64,000 nt of DNA from the NCBI GenBank assembly GCA_961205875.1, contig OY540809.1:22022267-22086266 (forward strand), in the 5' to 3' direction. The position numbers and the translations under genes are program-made. Below are positions 1-11,600 of this stretch, piece after piece (positions within the stretch are counted from its first letter, which is position 1; the number at the start of each line of letters is the position of its first letter). The notes under the pieces are model-generated. The model searched no databases. It was not told the origin of the DNA and saw only the letters and a list, made by a program, of their open reading frames with translations. The DNA comes from Sialis fuliginosa. Lineage: Eukaryota; Arthropoda; Insecta; Megaloptera; Sialidae.

Positions 1-949
1 AGAGGTGTGCGCCTTTGAAACTCCGGGAAAAGGTTCATTGTACCAAAAAACATGTCCATTAAAAATTTCAGATTCATTGGTTTGAATCTGAGAAAATTGC
101 GGTGGTATGAATTTTTCTTTTTTTAAAAGTTCCATTCTAAAAACGTGAAAATAACCGATTTTTCAATGCAAATTGTACTGCAGTTTTTATATGAATCAAG
201 CAATCGACTTGTAACTCCATGTTTACATCCACAATAAAGTATACTTTGAGTTCGTGTACTTATGGGTGGGTAATATACATTCCCACACGCGCACTATTGC
301 CGTTCCCCCAAAGCGGCCACATTCTGTGGATTTGCCCATATACTTTAACGTAAATTTTAAATGTATTGTAACTTACCGTTTGCTTGTTTTTTCTAAGATC
401 TTTTACTTATAGAAGCAAACTGAAAACACAGTTACGACGAGAGTTAACTTGCGTTTATTTCTATTCAATAAAAATGTGAATAGTAATATTTTAGTGCAGG
501 ACCGAAATCTATATTATTGGTATAGTTTAATTTGTTACACCAATAAAATTTATATATAGATATACTATTGATATAATCAATTTTACACAATCGTAGTATT
601 TATTGTATTGTCTTTTAATAAAAATTTAAGTATCAAATAGAAAAATGTACTAACAATTGAAATAAAATAATTTGTAATAGCACTTAACAAATAATTTAAC
701 TTAAAAAATATTAGTTAAATAAATCATGTAAATAATATTAACGAATATAGTAAAAATTGCGTATTATAAAAATTACAATGGAGATTGTAAAAGTTACTGA
801 ATTGGCAGTACATGTTAAAGCTGATAGTATTTTTTGATACAAAATTGAAATTTTTATCGGCAACTATAATTTTTATTAGAAAATCGACTCCACTTTTCTC
901 CGTGTGGAAAAGCACATTTTGAATAATGAAACTAGATTATCTTTACATT
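1..949. other. AT-rich spacer, no gene seen
   Basis: No repeat shared with the rest of the window and no convincing coding region. The first 350 bases are less A+T-rich than what follows and include a small G+C patch near 285-340. Short frames here are chance frames in AT-rich DNA. Confidence 0.6.
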
Positions 950-1045
950 TTATTTCTGAACAGAAAATTTTAACATCCCCGGGCCTCGTGAATGTTTCCA
1001 GTATCCATTTCCCTTCAAGTAATCCTGGTCAGGTGTTGGGTAGAA
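950..1045 (-). other. exon-like G+C island, open on minus strand
   Basis: An abrupt G+C-rich block (about 968-1045) in AT-rich DNA. On the minus strand a frame stays open for roughly 70 codons down to a TAA at 950-952. Its G+C-rich part reads as a credible peptide (…YPTPDQDYLKGNGYWKHSR…). The frame has no early ATG, so it could only be an internal or terminal exon. A possible acceptor (…cctgaccag) precedes it, but no donor is convincing. I do not recognise the peptide. It could equally be a fragment of an unrecognised repeat or conserved non-coding DNA. Confidence 0.2.
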
Positions 1046-1671
1046 TATTTTAGTTAAATAGAGTTTATTGGCTATATTGTCAAAAATGACAAAAAATAAT
1101 AATTTAAAAAAGAAAATTTCAAACGTATAAGTTAATAGTTTGATAGTATTAAATTTCAGCAGTAATCATATATTACGTAAGTAGGTGCGATGAACTTTAA
1201 TCCAGTAAAGAGGGGGGATCAGTGGCTCTGGAAACCATATTATAGTGTTGATGATTAAACGCAGTTTTATCTTATTAAGTTTTTATATGCTGTCGCAGAC
1301 TTTTATATAGGTGTAAGGGTACAACTAATTGGATCCTATATATTCATAAATGCATTTCTTACAGTTAAGCCAAACTGTAAAAAATGAAAGATTTAAAAAC
1401 AATAGTTTAGTGATTTTTGAGATCATAGTTACATATAATTTACGGTTTTAATATTTTATTAATTTAGGTCTCTTTCAAATATTTTATCGATCGACATTGG
1501 ATGATTTTTGAAACGTATTAAATATATTGATTGAAAATTAAAATATAAAGAAACATTTCACTTCCAAGAAAGGTAAAATATTTAAATTGATTAAGATTGT
1601 TGCTAATCCATTTTTTTTCATATAAATAAAAAAGACGGGACCTGGTGTTTTCTAGGAGTTTGAAAATATAA
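1046..1671. other. AT-rich spacer, nothing recognised
   Basis: No gene or shared repeat was found. A short G+C patch at about 1205-1235 (ggggggatcagtggctctgg) stands alone. Confidence 0.5.
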
Positions 1672-1840
1672 TTTTACACGATTTTCTCAGTAACTACTGG
1701 ACGGATTTTATTCAAGGTTTCACTAATGGATACGTTAGGTTTAGGTGTATAATTTGTGGGTATTTTTGTATAAATTTCATGATTTCGGAAAAACAATCGT
1801 CGCAGAGGTACCTTTGTGTGCGATGTGTAAATAGTTAACG
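1672..1840 (+). repeat. P repeat fragment (cagtaactact family)
   Basis: This stretch matches 8525-8700 (+), 57440-57600 (-) and the right part of 52730-52790 (+). Shared landmarks in order are acgatttt-tcagtaactact, ggattttattc, a run ending in gtgtataatttgt, and aatttcatgaagtcg. Sister copies carry a longer head reading aaagtccctcgccgcg and ctgtctgtctg, which is missing here, so this copy is truncated. The 78-codon minus frame at 1674-1910 lies on it and is not a gene. Family identity beyond an interspersed insect repeat is unknown. Confidence 0.65.
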
Positions 1841-2013
1841 ATAAAAATAAGTTTAGTCTGAAAAAACAATTCGCGGTGAACCGTGTGTTGTGGGCATGTT
1901 GGATGGACATGTTAAATATTTTAGGATACTGTGATTTTTTATATTATTATATTATACTATTATACTTTTGCAAGGTGGTTTATATAATAAAAGCAAAAAA
2001 CTTTATATAAACA
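1841..2013. other. short AT-rich spacer
   Basis: Nothing recognised. Confidence 0.5.
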
Positions 2014-2110
2014 TATATCCGGAAATTCTTCATGAGGATGCTACAGCCTTCCAAAAATTTTGACTAAAACTAGTGTTTATTTAATATCTAGAGAACTCAT
2101 TGTGATACAG
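2014..2110 (+). repeat. solo terminal repeat of the Q element
   Basis: It begins catatatccggaaattcttc and ends agaactcattgtgat. This is a diverged copy of the left terminal repeat of the Q element at 19735-19820 and, in reverse, of its right end at 20344-20440. No internal Q sequence follows, so this is a solo terminus or a deletion remnant. Confidence 0.6.
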
Positions 2111-2971
2111 TTATGAAACTTGATCACTGGTTTATTATTAAATAATAAGTGTTATCGATTTTCAGTATTAAATAATAATAATTTAGACCAATGCGCTAAT
2201 TAACAATAAATAAATGATATAAAGTTTTTCTTCTGGTAAATCCAATTTAATGCGAATAGTACCTATTCATATAAACCTTGTATAAAATTGATTTCTAAAA
2301 AAGTTTTCTATACCCGCTCTCTCTCGATCCCTATTTCTATCTCTTTCTATGAATAGAAAAATATCCAATATACTTCCTTCCTTTGAAGTTTTCAAATAAA
2401 ATTTTTAGTGTTAATGCACAAGATACGATCTTCCAAAAGGCTAGATTATTTAAAATTGAAATGAATTTACCAAAAAGGGTGCCATATTAGAAGTAAACTT
2501 AAGAACACTGAATGTTTATATATACTCTTATAATAATTGAACCCACTGGTTAAATTTGCCTAAAATTTACATAGGTACTTCACCCTCATTATTCCAAATG
2601 GAATTTTCTAGCCTTAATATATGTATGATTAAAATAAATTATGATTGCAGAAGTGGTCACAGAGGTCTCTCGCGTCTAAATAAATTCTTATCGTTTTCTT
2701 TAATACTTGTTTCACTGTCCAATAAAAAGGATTGTGGGAAATTTATATTAACGCACTTTACCTTTCTTAATCGCAACCTTTAGAGAGTGTAGAAATGCTT
2801 TAGTGTATTACACAATTTCGGTTAAATATATTGTAGGAATTAAAAGATTATTTGAGATTTAGGGTGAAGTTATTAGCAAGTATTTTATTTTATCCTGTGA
2901 ATTTTGGGTTGTATCATAGGATGTTAACATATTCAAACATTTTAATAGCAAATCTCGTTTTTCAAAAGATA
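2111..2971. other. AT-rich spacer
   Basis: A CT-rich run (ctctctctcg, ctatctctttct) lies at 2315-2350. The 75-codon frame at 2556-2783 has no recognisable features. No gene is supported. Confidence 0.5.
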
Positions 2972-3331
2972 AGATACTGGCACCAGTCTTGGATTCTTTA
3001 AAAGCAAGGTATACAATTTTTTAAAATTATAGCCTTTTTTTGTTAAGGACACATTTTGTGTAATGGACAAAATTAATAAAATAAAGAATCGTAAAATTTG
3101 AAACAGTGTAAAGCAGATACTATGATAATATAATAATTAATAAATATACCAATAATTAGTTTAAATATCCACTATTTTGACATTCATTGACCGATTGTCG
3201 TCAAATTAAACTGTTTTACAGTTAAGTGTCTATAGATTATTATTCGGTAATATATAAATAAAATATCAACACATATTTCTAATTAATAAATGAAACAAGT
3301 GGGGTATTGTCCAAGACTGGCGCCAGTACAT
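2972..3331. mobile_element. M MITE copy 1 (AGGTACTGG termini, TA target)
   Basis: A 360-bp nonautonomous DNA transposon. Terminal inverted repeats read agatactggcaccagtctt on the left and the complement of atgtactggcgccagtcttg on the right, each flanked by TA (2970-2971 and 3332-3333). Relatives lie at 20945-21090, 37365-38044, 50484-50535 and 55905-56030. The TA duplication suggests the Tc1/mariner group. That placement is inference, because no transposase is present. Confidence 0.8.
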
Positions 3332-3333
3332 TA

Positions 3334-4522
3334 TAATAATTTAGAAAAAGTTTTGAGACTGTGATGTAAAAGTATAAATATTTAAGTAGGGTTCAATTCG
3401 CACTTGATATGCTAAAATAAGTAATAAAACATTCTTATAGTAGTAAATAATTGCAATTAAAATTTAATAGAATTTTACTAAAAATCAATAAAATTATAAT
3501 TAATTTTTTATATTCTCTATTCTTCCACTTGGTACAAGATCCATCTCCAAAAACTTTCCAGAAAATAATTACACTGTGTATTCTCTTGAAGTTTTTCATT
3601 ACTAAAATTTAACACAAAAATCTGGAAAAGAAAAGTCAATATTTGTTTCAATTAAACCATCATTTTTATATAAAGTGATTGAAAATGGAATGCTCTTAAA
3701 AAATTTAAGGAATTTATAAGCTCTATGTAATTTAGGAAATTTTATACTTTACCTTTTAAAATTTATAGCATTTTTCATCATATTCATATTGGATTAAAAT
3801 TTTGAGAATTTAATGTCATGAATAGCTTTCGATAAATGATATTTATAACAAATTGTTATTTAAAATATCTCGTAAATATTTAGAAAATTTCTGTATTAAT
3901 TAAAATTATCTAATCATGCTAACTTTTCTATATCGAGTACAGCATCAAAAATTTACCGCAATCAAATGTATATAGTCAATGTTTGATGAAAACTTGAACG
4001 AAACTTGCAGAAATAAACTTTGAGGGTTACATTAAAACTTTCTATATGGAAAGAAGTCAGAAGTGTTTTTTGGTTCGTTGAAGTTAACGAAACTGATTTT
4101 TGTTTAGTTACCAATATTATCGTTTCAATATACAATTATTGTACAATAAGATTAAATATTAATATAGTTTAAATATGATCTACCCAGCAAAGTTTTTAAG
4201 TATAAGAAATATAAACGTGAATATTTATTAACCCGCAAGTGGTGGCACCATTTAACTCCTTTTTAGGGCTCCGTAGAAAACTATAGGAACTATATGCCTT
4301 CTGTATGTCACAACCCTCCCATTATCTCATTTATATTTCTATTAAGATGAAATTTGAGCACCTGTTGTAGTTTTAAATTTATGTAAATTACCATTAATAA
4401 TAAAATTATGTAATTATAAACAAAAAAATTGTATGACTGTTTCATTTAATAGGGTAGGTATCAAAATAGTCACTTTGGGGATTAATTTACTAGATACATT
4501 TATAATTGGAAAATTGTAAGAC
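3334..4522. other. AT-rich spacer with a small repeat fragment
   Basis: Mostly unique AT-rich DNA. Around 4255-4300 the run tttttagggctccgtag is the reverse of the 'cggaaccctaaaa' tail also seen at 25590-25605, so a small retroelement-tail fragment is likely. No gene seen. Confidence 0.45.
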
Positions 4523-4898
4523 CCAGGTCCAAACTTTGTATGGTGAAATTGTAGGTAACATTATGATACCAAAATAATGATAAAAAATGTCATATATTAT
4601 AGGTACTTTTGGAGAAAAATGTCATTTTCATAAAAAATTTCAGAAAAAAATGTACTTTAATGAGCCATAACTCTGAACTGGAAATGCGACTATACCTAAT
4701 AGCAATAACGGTAATACTGAAAAATATGTTAATTAATTATCTATGAAACTGACTCATTGTGGTTGCTCTAGTTAAGTTACATTGAAAGTTATAAGATAAT
4801 CTTTGTTTGTAATTACTACTCTGAATTTTTTAAACACCCTGTAGCTCAGTTTTTGAAGATAGACCCCGCTTTCCCATACAAACCGGATCATCCTGTAT
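4523..4898. mobile_element. degenerate TIR element (tttgtatgg termini)
   Basis: The left edge reads caggtccaaactttgtatgg. The right edge, read in reverse, gives caggatgatccggtttgtat followed by ggg. The two are similar but diverged, and TA lies just beyond the right end. The interior is non-coding. An old TA-flanked MITE is the simplest reading, but the ends are too decayed for certainty. Confidence 0.35.
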
Positions 4899-5248
4899 AC
4901 GAATGACTCAGCAAAAAAAAACATTCGAAACGAATTATATGTTGCATTGGACCAAATATTTCAACTGGCTCAAAATATACGTGAAGGTGTTTAGGAACTT
5001 GAACACGAAACGAACAATAATGACATTGTGGGTGTGCACGCGCCAATTTACTGACTTCTTCTGTGCCATCTCCTAAAGGGCCTATTACTTCTTTAGAATT
5101 ATATTTTGCCCATTATTTCGAGTGCTGTTATGAACATGGGAATGACATTTTCTTTATTATATTTTATACTTTACATAAAAACAAAATCAAAGTTTAAAAC
5201 GTCAATTAGATACTATTTGTTTTAGTAAATTAAAATTTATTAGTGACT
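4899..5248. other. spacer, nothing recognised
   Basis: Contains a mildly G+C-rich patch at about 5025-5090. No open frame or repeat is supported. Confidence 0.45.
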
Positions 5249-5603
5249 AGCTGTTACCCGCGACTTCGTTCGCATGAAATTTAGGTTAGTTAAAACTATA
5301 CTATGAAGTAAGGTTAGATAAATAATACAGATAGATAATACATATTTCTATATGATAATCGATAAACAAGTTTTTAATTTCACATTTGCATGATAGATGT
5401 CACACACCCATTTTTTTATCTAATAAATGTTTCGGAATACAAAGTAGCATATGTCCTTCTTCAGGATGCAAGCTATCTCTGTATCAAATTTCATCAAGAT
5501 TGATTCAGCGGTTAAGCCGTGAAAAGGTAACAAACAGACAGACAGAGAGAAACAGCCATACTTTCGCATTTATAATATTCGTATGGACTAGTATGAATTA
5601 TTA
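5249..5603 (-). repeat. CGCG-tail repeat copy 1
   Basis: Read on the minus strand it starts with a tattataaatgcgaaagt-type head, passes a ctgtctgtctgtt run and 'gatgaaattt…aggatgcaagc', and ends cgaacgaagtcgcgggtaac followed by agctagt. Other copies lie at 13545-13785 (+), 18548-18745 (-), 23636-23955 (+) and, as a fragment, 62800-62880. Such tails are very common in insect genomes and are often attributed to nonautonomous retroelements. The 72-codon frame at 5386 is inside the repeat. Confidence 0.75.
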
Positions 5604-5952
5604 AGATGGTTATTCCACTGTAAAAAATTTTGAAAATCTTTTTTTGCATTATCGAAAAATATGGACTTTCATAAATATTCTATTCAATTTTGGTCACGAT
5701 ATTTGAATTATTCCGGTCGCTACAGCCTTTCTTAGAAAAATAGATCGACCAGCTGCGTGCAAGATATAAGGCAGAACGCATCTCACAGACTAACTTTAAA
5801 TGCGTCTATCTCGAAACGTTTTTTCAAAACGATGGAAGATTTTAAACGAAGAGTTTTCATACTATCCGTCTCAAATTTTGACACATCATTCTTCACGCCA
5901 TCCTTAACCTCGTATGGAAGTTTTTTTTTGTCACAGTGTAATGGTCCCTTAA
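5604..5952. other. spacer with overlapping short frames
   Basis: Frames of 79 codons (+, 5757) and 80 codons (-, 5783) overlap each other and run into the neighbouring element, so neither is a supported gene. The 3' part from 5949 is the TTAA target of the next element. Confidence 0.5.
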
Positions 5953-6907
5953 CCCTTTCGTTACGAGGAGCGGATGAGTTTAACTGTATTATATGACAAG
6001 AAAGGTATGTTACAGGGTGGGGCATTTAAAGTGTTACAAATTATTATCTTAGAATTATCGCATATTTGAAATAAATGTTTAAACCGAAAAATGTTTAGTT
6101 GTTATTTTAACGTGGCCTTCAAGGATATTTGAAGGTGAACATAATTTTTTTTAAATAGGAACCTATAGTTTTTATTTAGTAATATTATGTATTCTACGTA
6201 AAAAAACACGAATCTTTTATTGAAAACTTTTTTTGAACAATCTAAGCTTTCCAAGATATCTAACAAAATAATTCGAGATTTTCAACTTTCAAGAATTTTT
6301 TACTCAGAAACCATAAACTTTTTAAAAAAGTACGAGACGCAAAAAAATATTTATTTTGGTCTAATAAAGCGTGGAGAATTATTTTAAAAATTTTAAAAAC
6401 ATTTTCTATTTATGTTATTTTAGCAAAACCAAAAAAATGTTAGAATAAAAAATCTAGAACAATTCTCTATGTTTCATTAGACCAGAATAAATATATTTTT
6501 GTATTTTGTATTTTTTCTCTAAAGTTGATGATTTCCGAGTAAAAAAATCTTCAATGTTCAAAATCTCGAAATTATTTTGTTAGATATGTATATCTTATAA
6601 AGTTTAGTTTGTTAAAAAAAAGTTTTCAATGAAAGATTCGTGTAATTTCACGAAGAATAAGATTATACAAAATAAAAACTATAGGTTCCTATTTAAAACA
6701 AAACGATGTTGACTTTCAAATATCCTTGAAGGCCACGTTAAAATAACAAATAAATATTCGATTACCTTCTCACAACCAAACATTTTTTAGTTTAAACATT
6801 TTTATCAAATATGCGATGGTTCTGGGATAATAATCGGTAATACTTTAAATGCCCCTATATATTTCACTTATTCACATATTTTTGTTTATAAGCGCGTAAC
6901 GAAAGGG
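5953..6907. mobile_element. piggyBac-like foldback MITE (CCCTTTCG, TTAA target)
   Basis: This 955-bp element is flanked on both sides by TTAA (5949-5952 and 6908-6911). Its ends are CCCTTTCGTTACG and CGTAACGAAAGGG, a perfect 13-bp inverted repeat. TTAA duplication and CCC termini are hallmarks of piggyBac-type transposons. The whole element is a foldback: blocks such as acgtggccttcaaggatatt and ataggaacctatagtttt recur in reverse order in the right half. The arms are visibly diverged, so it is not recent. It has no transposase and must have moved in trans. Confidence 0.88.
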
Positions 6908-6911
6908 TTAA

Positions 6912-7361
6912 ACCAAAATCTAGATATCTTATATTTCACCTACATAATTCATTAAGAATTGGGTAACAAACCACTGGTTTATTAAAATAAACTATAAATT
7001 AGGTACCAATCGAGTTGGAATATTAAACCTATTCTAGTTGATTTATTAAATCCACTATTATTTTGATTTACCGTCTTTTATTTGATCAACAATGTTTAAC
7101 AAACAAATATGTTGGATCTGATTAATATTTACTTAGGTCTAACATCAAACTACCTAAAACAAAGAATGTATATATATATATATACAATAATATTCATATA
7201 TATCGTACCATTGCATTAAAATATTTTCATTTTTACAAATAAAATATAATATATGTAGAGGTAAATTAAATTCGTTTAATTCATATTGTTCAAGAGTGGA
7301 GTATGTCTATATACATACATCTTTATAATTAATTGAAACAAAAATAACAGTTTATTAGACT
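6912..7361. other. AT-rich spacer with (TA)n
   Basis: A (TA)n microsatellite occupies about 7169-7184. Nothing else recognised. Confidence 0.5.
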
Positions 7362-7440
7362 ATGTCCCGTAAACGTATTGACAAACTTTCAGGAGTTGTT
7401 GAAGACATTAATCATAGATATTGTTATATTGTAGTAAAGT
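7362..7440 (+). repeat. gtcccgtaaac repeat fragment
   Basis: The run gtcccgtaaacgtattgaca…aggagttgttgaagacatta matches the reverse of 25620-25690, where the terminus reads acaggctgtcccgtaaacat next to TA. Probably the end of a TA-flanked DNA transposon. Only about 75 bp survive here. Confidence 0.55.
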
Positions 7441-8504
7441 TCAGTGTATCACACGTCTACTACATGAGCTGAAAAATATTTAGCCTGACATACAGATGGC
7501 GACATAAATAAAAACCCGTATGTTTCTCATAGAGTACCAACCTTAACTAAAATACTATCAAAATTTAATGACATTTCATGTACTCTTGTTCAAGTTACAG
7601 CCTTCAAAGTGACGCTACTTTTGTTATTTTTTTAATCATGAAAAAAAAACAAGAATTTCGTGTTTTAATTAAACATTGTTTTGAAAATGTACAAGAAAAG
7701 TAAAAATTCGTTTTAATGAGGAAAGATAACACTATTTAATACCATGAACGAAAACTTTAGAAAAAATTACCTACCTGGTAATAAATTCTTAAATATTACC
7801 AAAATCGTCATTTTGGCATTTTTAGGTTATTGATGGAACAATTTGGGAAACGGATTCGGATTCAGTACACCAAAAATCTCCTAAATCACTTATTATTGAA
7901 ATAAAGACAACGGAATAAAAGTATTTTTTTTGTCGGCAGGCTACGATTTATTTTGGCTGATCACAGATTAATGTTTTTTCATCGGATATTTTCGATTTTC
8001 AATAATCTTCAAGTCTATATCCAATAGATATAATAATTACATTCGTATGTATTATATTATGCAGGTATGTATGTATGTATGTATCTATTCTACATTATCA
8101 GTTTCTTGTTTATATTATAATAATATAGTTGATTAAGTTGGGAATACATAGGTATAACTTTCTAAAGCATCTGTTTGCGAATATGTTTATTTGTTTGTGC
8201 TCCTAATACATACAATGTTTGTTCTGTTTCTATTAAACGTTATAGTCTATTAATGTTTGCTCTCGCTCTTGATGTAGGTACATCTGTTTGATTATTCTAA
8301 TATGATACTCGATATTATGCAATTTTATGTATACATTTAATTTTTTCGTAAAATAAAATTAATTGAAAAATCTGAACGTGTACGAACATATTCTCTTTCT
8401 CTCCAACATCTCTCATATACTATGTTAAAGGTACCTATAATTTAATTTATTTACAAAATTAATTTATAATCAATAATTTATTTTTGAATATACAATATCT
8501 ATAG
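7441..8504. other. AT-rich spacer with (GTAT)n
   Basis: A (GTAT)n microsatellite sits at 8065-8084. No gene or shared repeat is recognised in the remainder. Confidence 0.5.
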
Positions 8505-8700
8505 AAAACAAAGTCCCTCGCCGCGTCTGTCTGTCTGTCTGCACGATTTTATCAGTAACTACTAAATGGATTTTATTCCGGTTTTCATTAATGGATAGTG
8601 TGTTTCACGAAAAAGGTTTATGTGTATAATTTGTTGATATTTTGTGTAAATTTCATGAAGTCGAAAAAAAACAATGATCGGAGAGGTATCTTCGCAAATA
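8505..8700 (+). repeat. P repeat, head and body
   Basis: This copy begins aaacaaagtccctcgccgcg and continues with a ctgtctgtctgtctg run, then tcagtaactact, ggattttattccggttttca and aatttcatgaagtcg. It matches the reverse of 57440-57656 almost throughout and 1672-1840 in part. Confidence 0.7.
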
Positions 8701-9604
8701 ATTTGTGATAAGCGAAAACAATTAACAATTAAACATTATAAAAGTGATTTTGACGTAACGGGCTTTATACATTAATAGTTAATCAAAAAAAGCACAAAAA
8801 TATTATCAAAATGCACTTATTTTATCAAAATTTTAACCTACTCACGACAGTTAGTTTTTGTGACGAAGCAAAACCGTTTCATCACTATCAGAGTGCCATT
8901 TTGACAAGTTGGTCAATGAAATTTCTGCACTGCTGTCAACTTATTGTACTTAAATGATTACTAGCAAAGCCGTTCGATGGCGGCATTTCGAAAACAAAAT
9001 AATCGAATATCCGATAATAGGCAACTATCCGATATTCGGGTCCTTTCCCCTATCATTAAAATTGGATTTTGGAAAATTTACAATTTTATGTTTAAATGAA
9101 CATATCTTTAAAAATACTGGATCTATGAATTGAGCACTCACTATTTTTTTAGAGGAAATTTAATTCTCTACAAAATATTGCTGTGAAAAAAAAAATTATA
9201 CGAGTTATTCGCGCGTAAGTAAAATAGTCATTTTTCCCACGTTAAATCAAACGGGAAAAAGACTCCGTTTGCGCCAGGTTTGATCTACAGGTACGAAATT
9301 TTAGAAAAATTATCTTTAGATCCAAAGCTAGAACATAGGCCAATGGAAAAAAAACTTCCTAGTATGTAGTTGTAGGTGCATAAAAAATCGATATCCTAAG
9401 TGCAATTGGGTAATTTATTAGGCCGTTTTAATCACGCAATTGTTTTTTGGTCCATATAATCTATTGTGTGGTTTTCCAATCATTTAAACCTTAATCCAAT
9501 AAATCATTGTGTTTACAATGAATTTAAAAACGTTGGTATACAATAAACAACTTAGCAATTTTAATTTTTTAAATAGATTTATGCTTGAAAACAAAATTAA
9601 GAAA
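8701..9604. other. AT-rich spacer with old repeat scraps
   Basis: A patch at about 8990-9050 has two opposed copies of a 'atccgata' motif (ataatcgaatatccgataat, aactatccgatattcgg), as in decayed hAT-type MITEs, but no boundaries are visible. No gene seen. Confidence 0.4.
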
Positions 9605-9973
9605 AAGATAAAACCGACTTCAAAAAACCCTGAAAAGTATATACCTAATCATTAAATTTAAAAGTTTTTGAAGTTGGTTTTTTTTTTCATTTTTAAAAAG
9701 TTTTTTTATTGCCTTGGCACCGACTTTAAAAACTGTTTTAACCATTATATGTATACTTTTCAGTGTTTTTAGATTTTTAAGGTGGGTTTTATTTTTTTCT
9801 TAAAAAGATTTTTTATGTTTCCCTTTTGAGTAGCTATCTTAAAAGTCCATAGTCAGATTATGATAAAATTTATATGGGACCACCTCGTGAGTATACTCTT
9901 TCAAACAAACAAAAAATCGTTCAAATCGGTGCATATTTGTCAGAGTTATGCCCGAATATGCATAAAATATATA
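9605..9973 (-). repeat. S repeat, left part, interrupted by an insertion
   Basis: Member of the ccgacttcaaaaaa family, whose other copies are 11458-11600, 16940-17235, 46040-46330 and 54010-54450. It carries the landmarks gtatacttttcagt, cagattatgataaaatttat, agtatactctttcaaa and gttatgcccgaata. The sequence stops at 9973 and resumes at 10844 (gacgaattgaggacctcctc), because a 868-bp foldback element has inserted at a TA. Extra near-terminal duplicates at 9605-9720 suggest two partly overlapping copies. Confidence 0.75.
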
Positions 9974-10841
9974 CAGTGCGTTCACGATGAAAGGAACAAA
10001 TTCGTTTAAAATTCAGGTAATTATTTAGTGCAAAAACGCTCGGACCCGTCGATTAATATTTTTAGTTGCGGATTTTTTGACATAAGAAAATTGTATACAG
10101 GGTGTCTGAAGAAGAACATATAGAGTCATCATTGATTTTTTTAAATGGAACACCCTATATATTATACCATTTTTGAATTATGTGATATATTCTGAACACT
10201 TTTTGTACAGCATATCATATCTCTAAAATCAGTGGTTTTCGGAATAATGACGTTTGAAAATTGACATTTTGAAATACACACAAGTCAAATAAAATGTTTA
10301 AATTGAAAAAATAAACCTTGAACATTTTTTTAAAAGCCAACAAAAACATCCTGGTATGGCAAAAAAAAGAAAAAAAGAAAAAAAAAAAGAAAAAAAAAGC
10401 TCAATGGTTTTTCCTTTTTTTTCTTTTTTTTTCTTCTTTTTTTCTTTTTTTTTGCAATACCAGGATGTTTTTGTTGGCTTTGAAAAAAAAAGGTTCAAAG
10501 TTTATTTTTCAATTTAAACATTTTATTTGACTTGTGTGTATTTCAAAATGTCAATTTTCAAACGTCATTATTCCGAAAACCACTGATTTTAGAAATATAA
10601 TATGCTGTATAAAAAGTGTTAAGAATATATCGCACAATTCAAAAATGGTATAATATATAGGTTGTTCCATTTAAAAAAATCAATGATGACAGCATATGTT
10701 TTTCCTGAGACACCCTGTATACAATTTTCTTATGTCAAAAAATCCGCAACTAAAAATACTAATCGACGGGTCCGAGCGTTTTTCCACAAAATAATTACCT
10801 GAATTTTAAACGAATTTGTTCCTTTCATCTTGAACGCACTG
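9974..10841. mobile_element. TA-target foldback MITE nested in an S repeat
   Basis: An 868-bp palindromic element. The ends read cagtgcgttcacgatgaaag and the complement cttt-catcttgaacgcactg, flanked by TA at 9972-9973 and 10842-10843. The arms match along their whole length (for example ggacccgtcgattaatattt and, in reverse, aatactaatcgacgggtcc) and differ only at scattered bases. The turn is an oligo-purine tract facing an oligo-pyrimidine tract around 10362-10455. Target and CAGTG ends fit the Tc1/mariner group. The two 66-70 codon frames across the centre are artefacts of these tracts. Confidence 0.88.
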
Positions 10842-10843
10842 TA

Positions 10844-10892
10844 TACAGACGAATTGAGGACCTCCTCTTTTTTTGAAGCCAGTTAAAAATCA
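10844..10892 (-). repeat. S repeat, right remnant after the insertion
   Basis: The sequence tacagacgaattgaggacct continues the S repeat broken at 9973 and ends in tttttttgaagccagtt. Confidence 0.7.
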
Positions 10893-11457
10893 ACCAAAAA
10901 TAGGTATTCAGCTTATTGAGCTCATTAAATGAAGTATGTCATTATTTTTGAATTATATATAAAATATAAATTACATTCTCTCATTTGAATTTTGTGTCTG
11001 TCTATTTGAAGAATGTTGTGAACACATTGTTATAATTTAATTTTTGTGTTTTTAGTACACCCAGTGAAATTAGTTTGACGTGAAATATTAACACAAAATG
11101 TATTTTATTTAACCAAAGTAATTTTTTTAATACACATACATTGTTTATGTTCTCTGTGTTTCAACATTTATTTTAAATATGAAACATATTATAAAAGTAT
11201 GCCATATTAATTATAATTATGAATTTTTTAGTATTATAAAAATTATATTTTGTCTTGGTATACAAGTTTAATTCATTTTTAGCATTAAACAACCACAAAA
11301 ATCAAGAAATAATCTATAAAAACAAGAACTATTTTGATGTTTTTTTTAGAATTATTTCGATTTCAATGTACACCAAATCTTCATTTGATAAGAAAGAAAG
11401 TCGACATGAAATTTTCATTCTAGAGGAAATATTTACTACAAATTTTATGATTTTTTA
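10893..11457. other. AT-rich spacer
   Basis: The 67-codon frame at 11255-11458 ends in the next repeat and has no recognisable features. Nothing else seen. Confidence 0.5.
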
Positions 11458-11600
11458 ACAGACTTCAAAAAAGGAGAAGGTTCTCAATTCGACTATATAT
11501 AGTTTTAATGTATGTTCGGGCATAACTCCGACAAATATAATTATTATATACTTTTCAGTATTTTTACGGTTTTTTTGAAGTCAGTTTTATTTTTTTCTCA
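11458..11600 (+). repeat. S repeat, internally deleted copy
   Basis: It starts cagacttcaaaaaaggagaa, reaches gggcataactccgacaaata, then jumps directly to the other terminus (acttttcagtatttttacgg, tttttgaagtcagtttt). The middle present in the 46040-46330 copy is missing. Confidence 0.7.

Noticed and set aside
10298..10530. Lys/Phe-rich frames on both strands
   Set aside because: They translate the poly-purine and poly-pyrimidine tracts at the turn of a foldback element.
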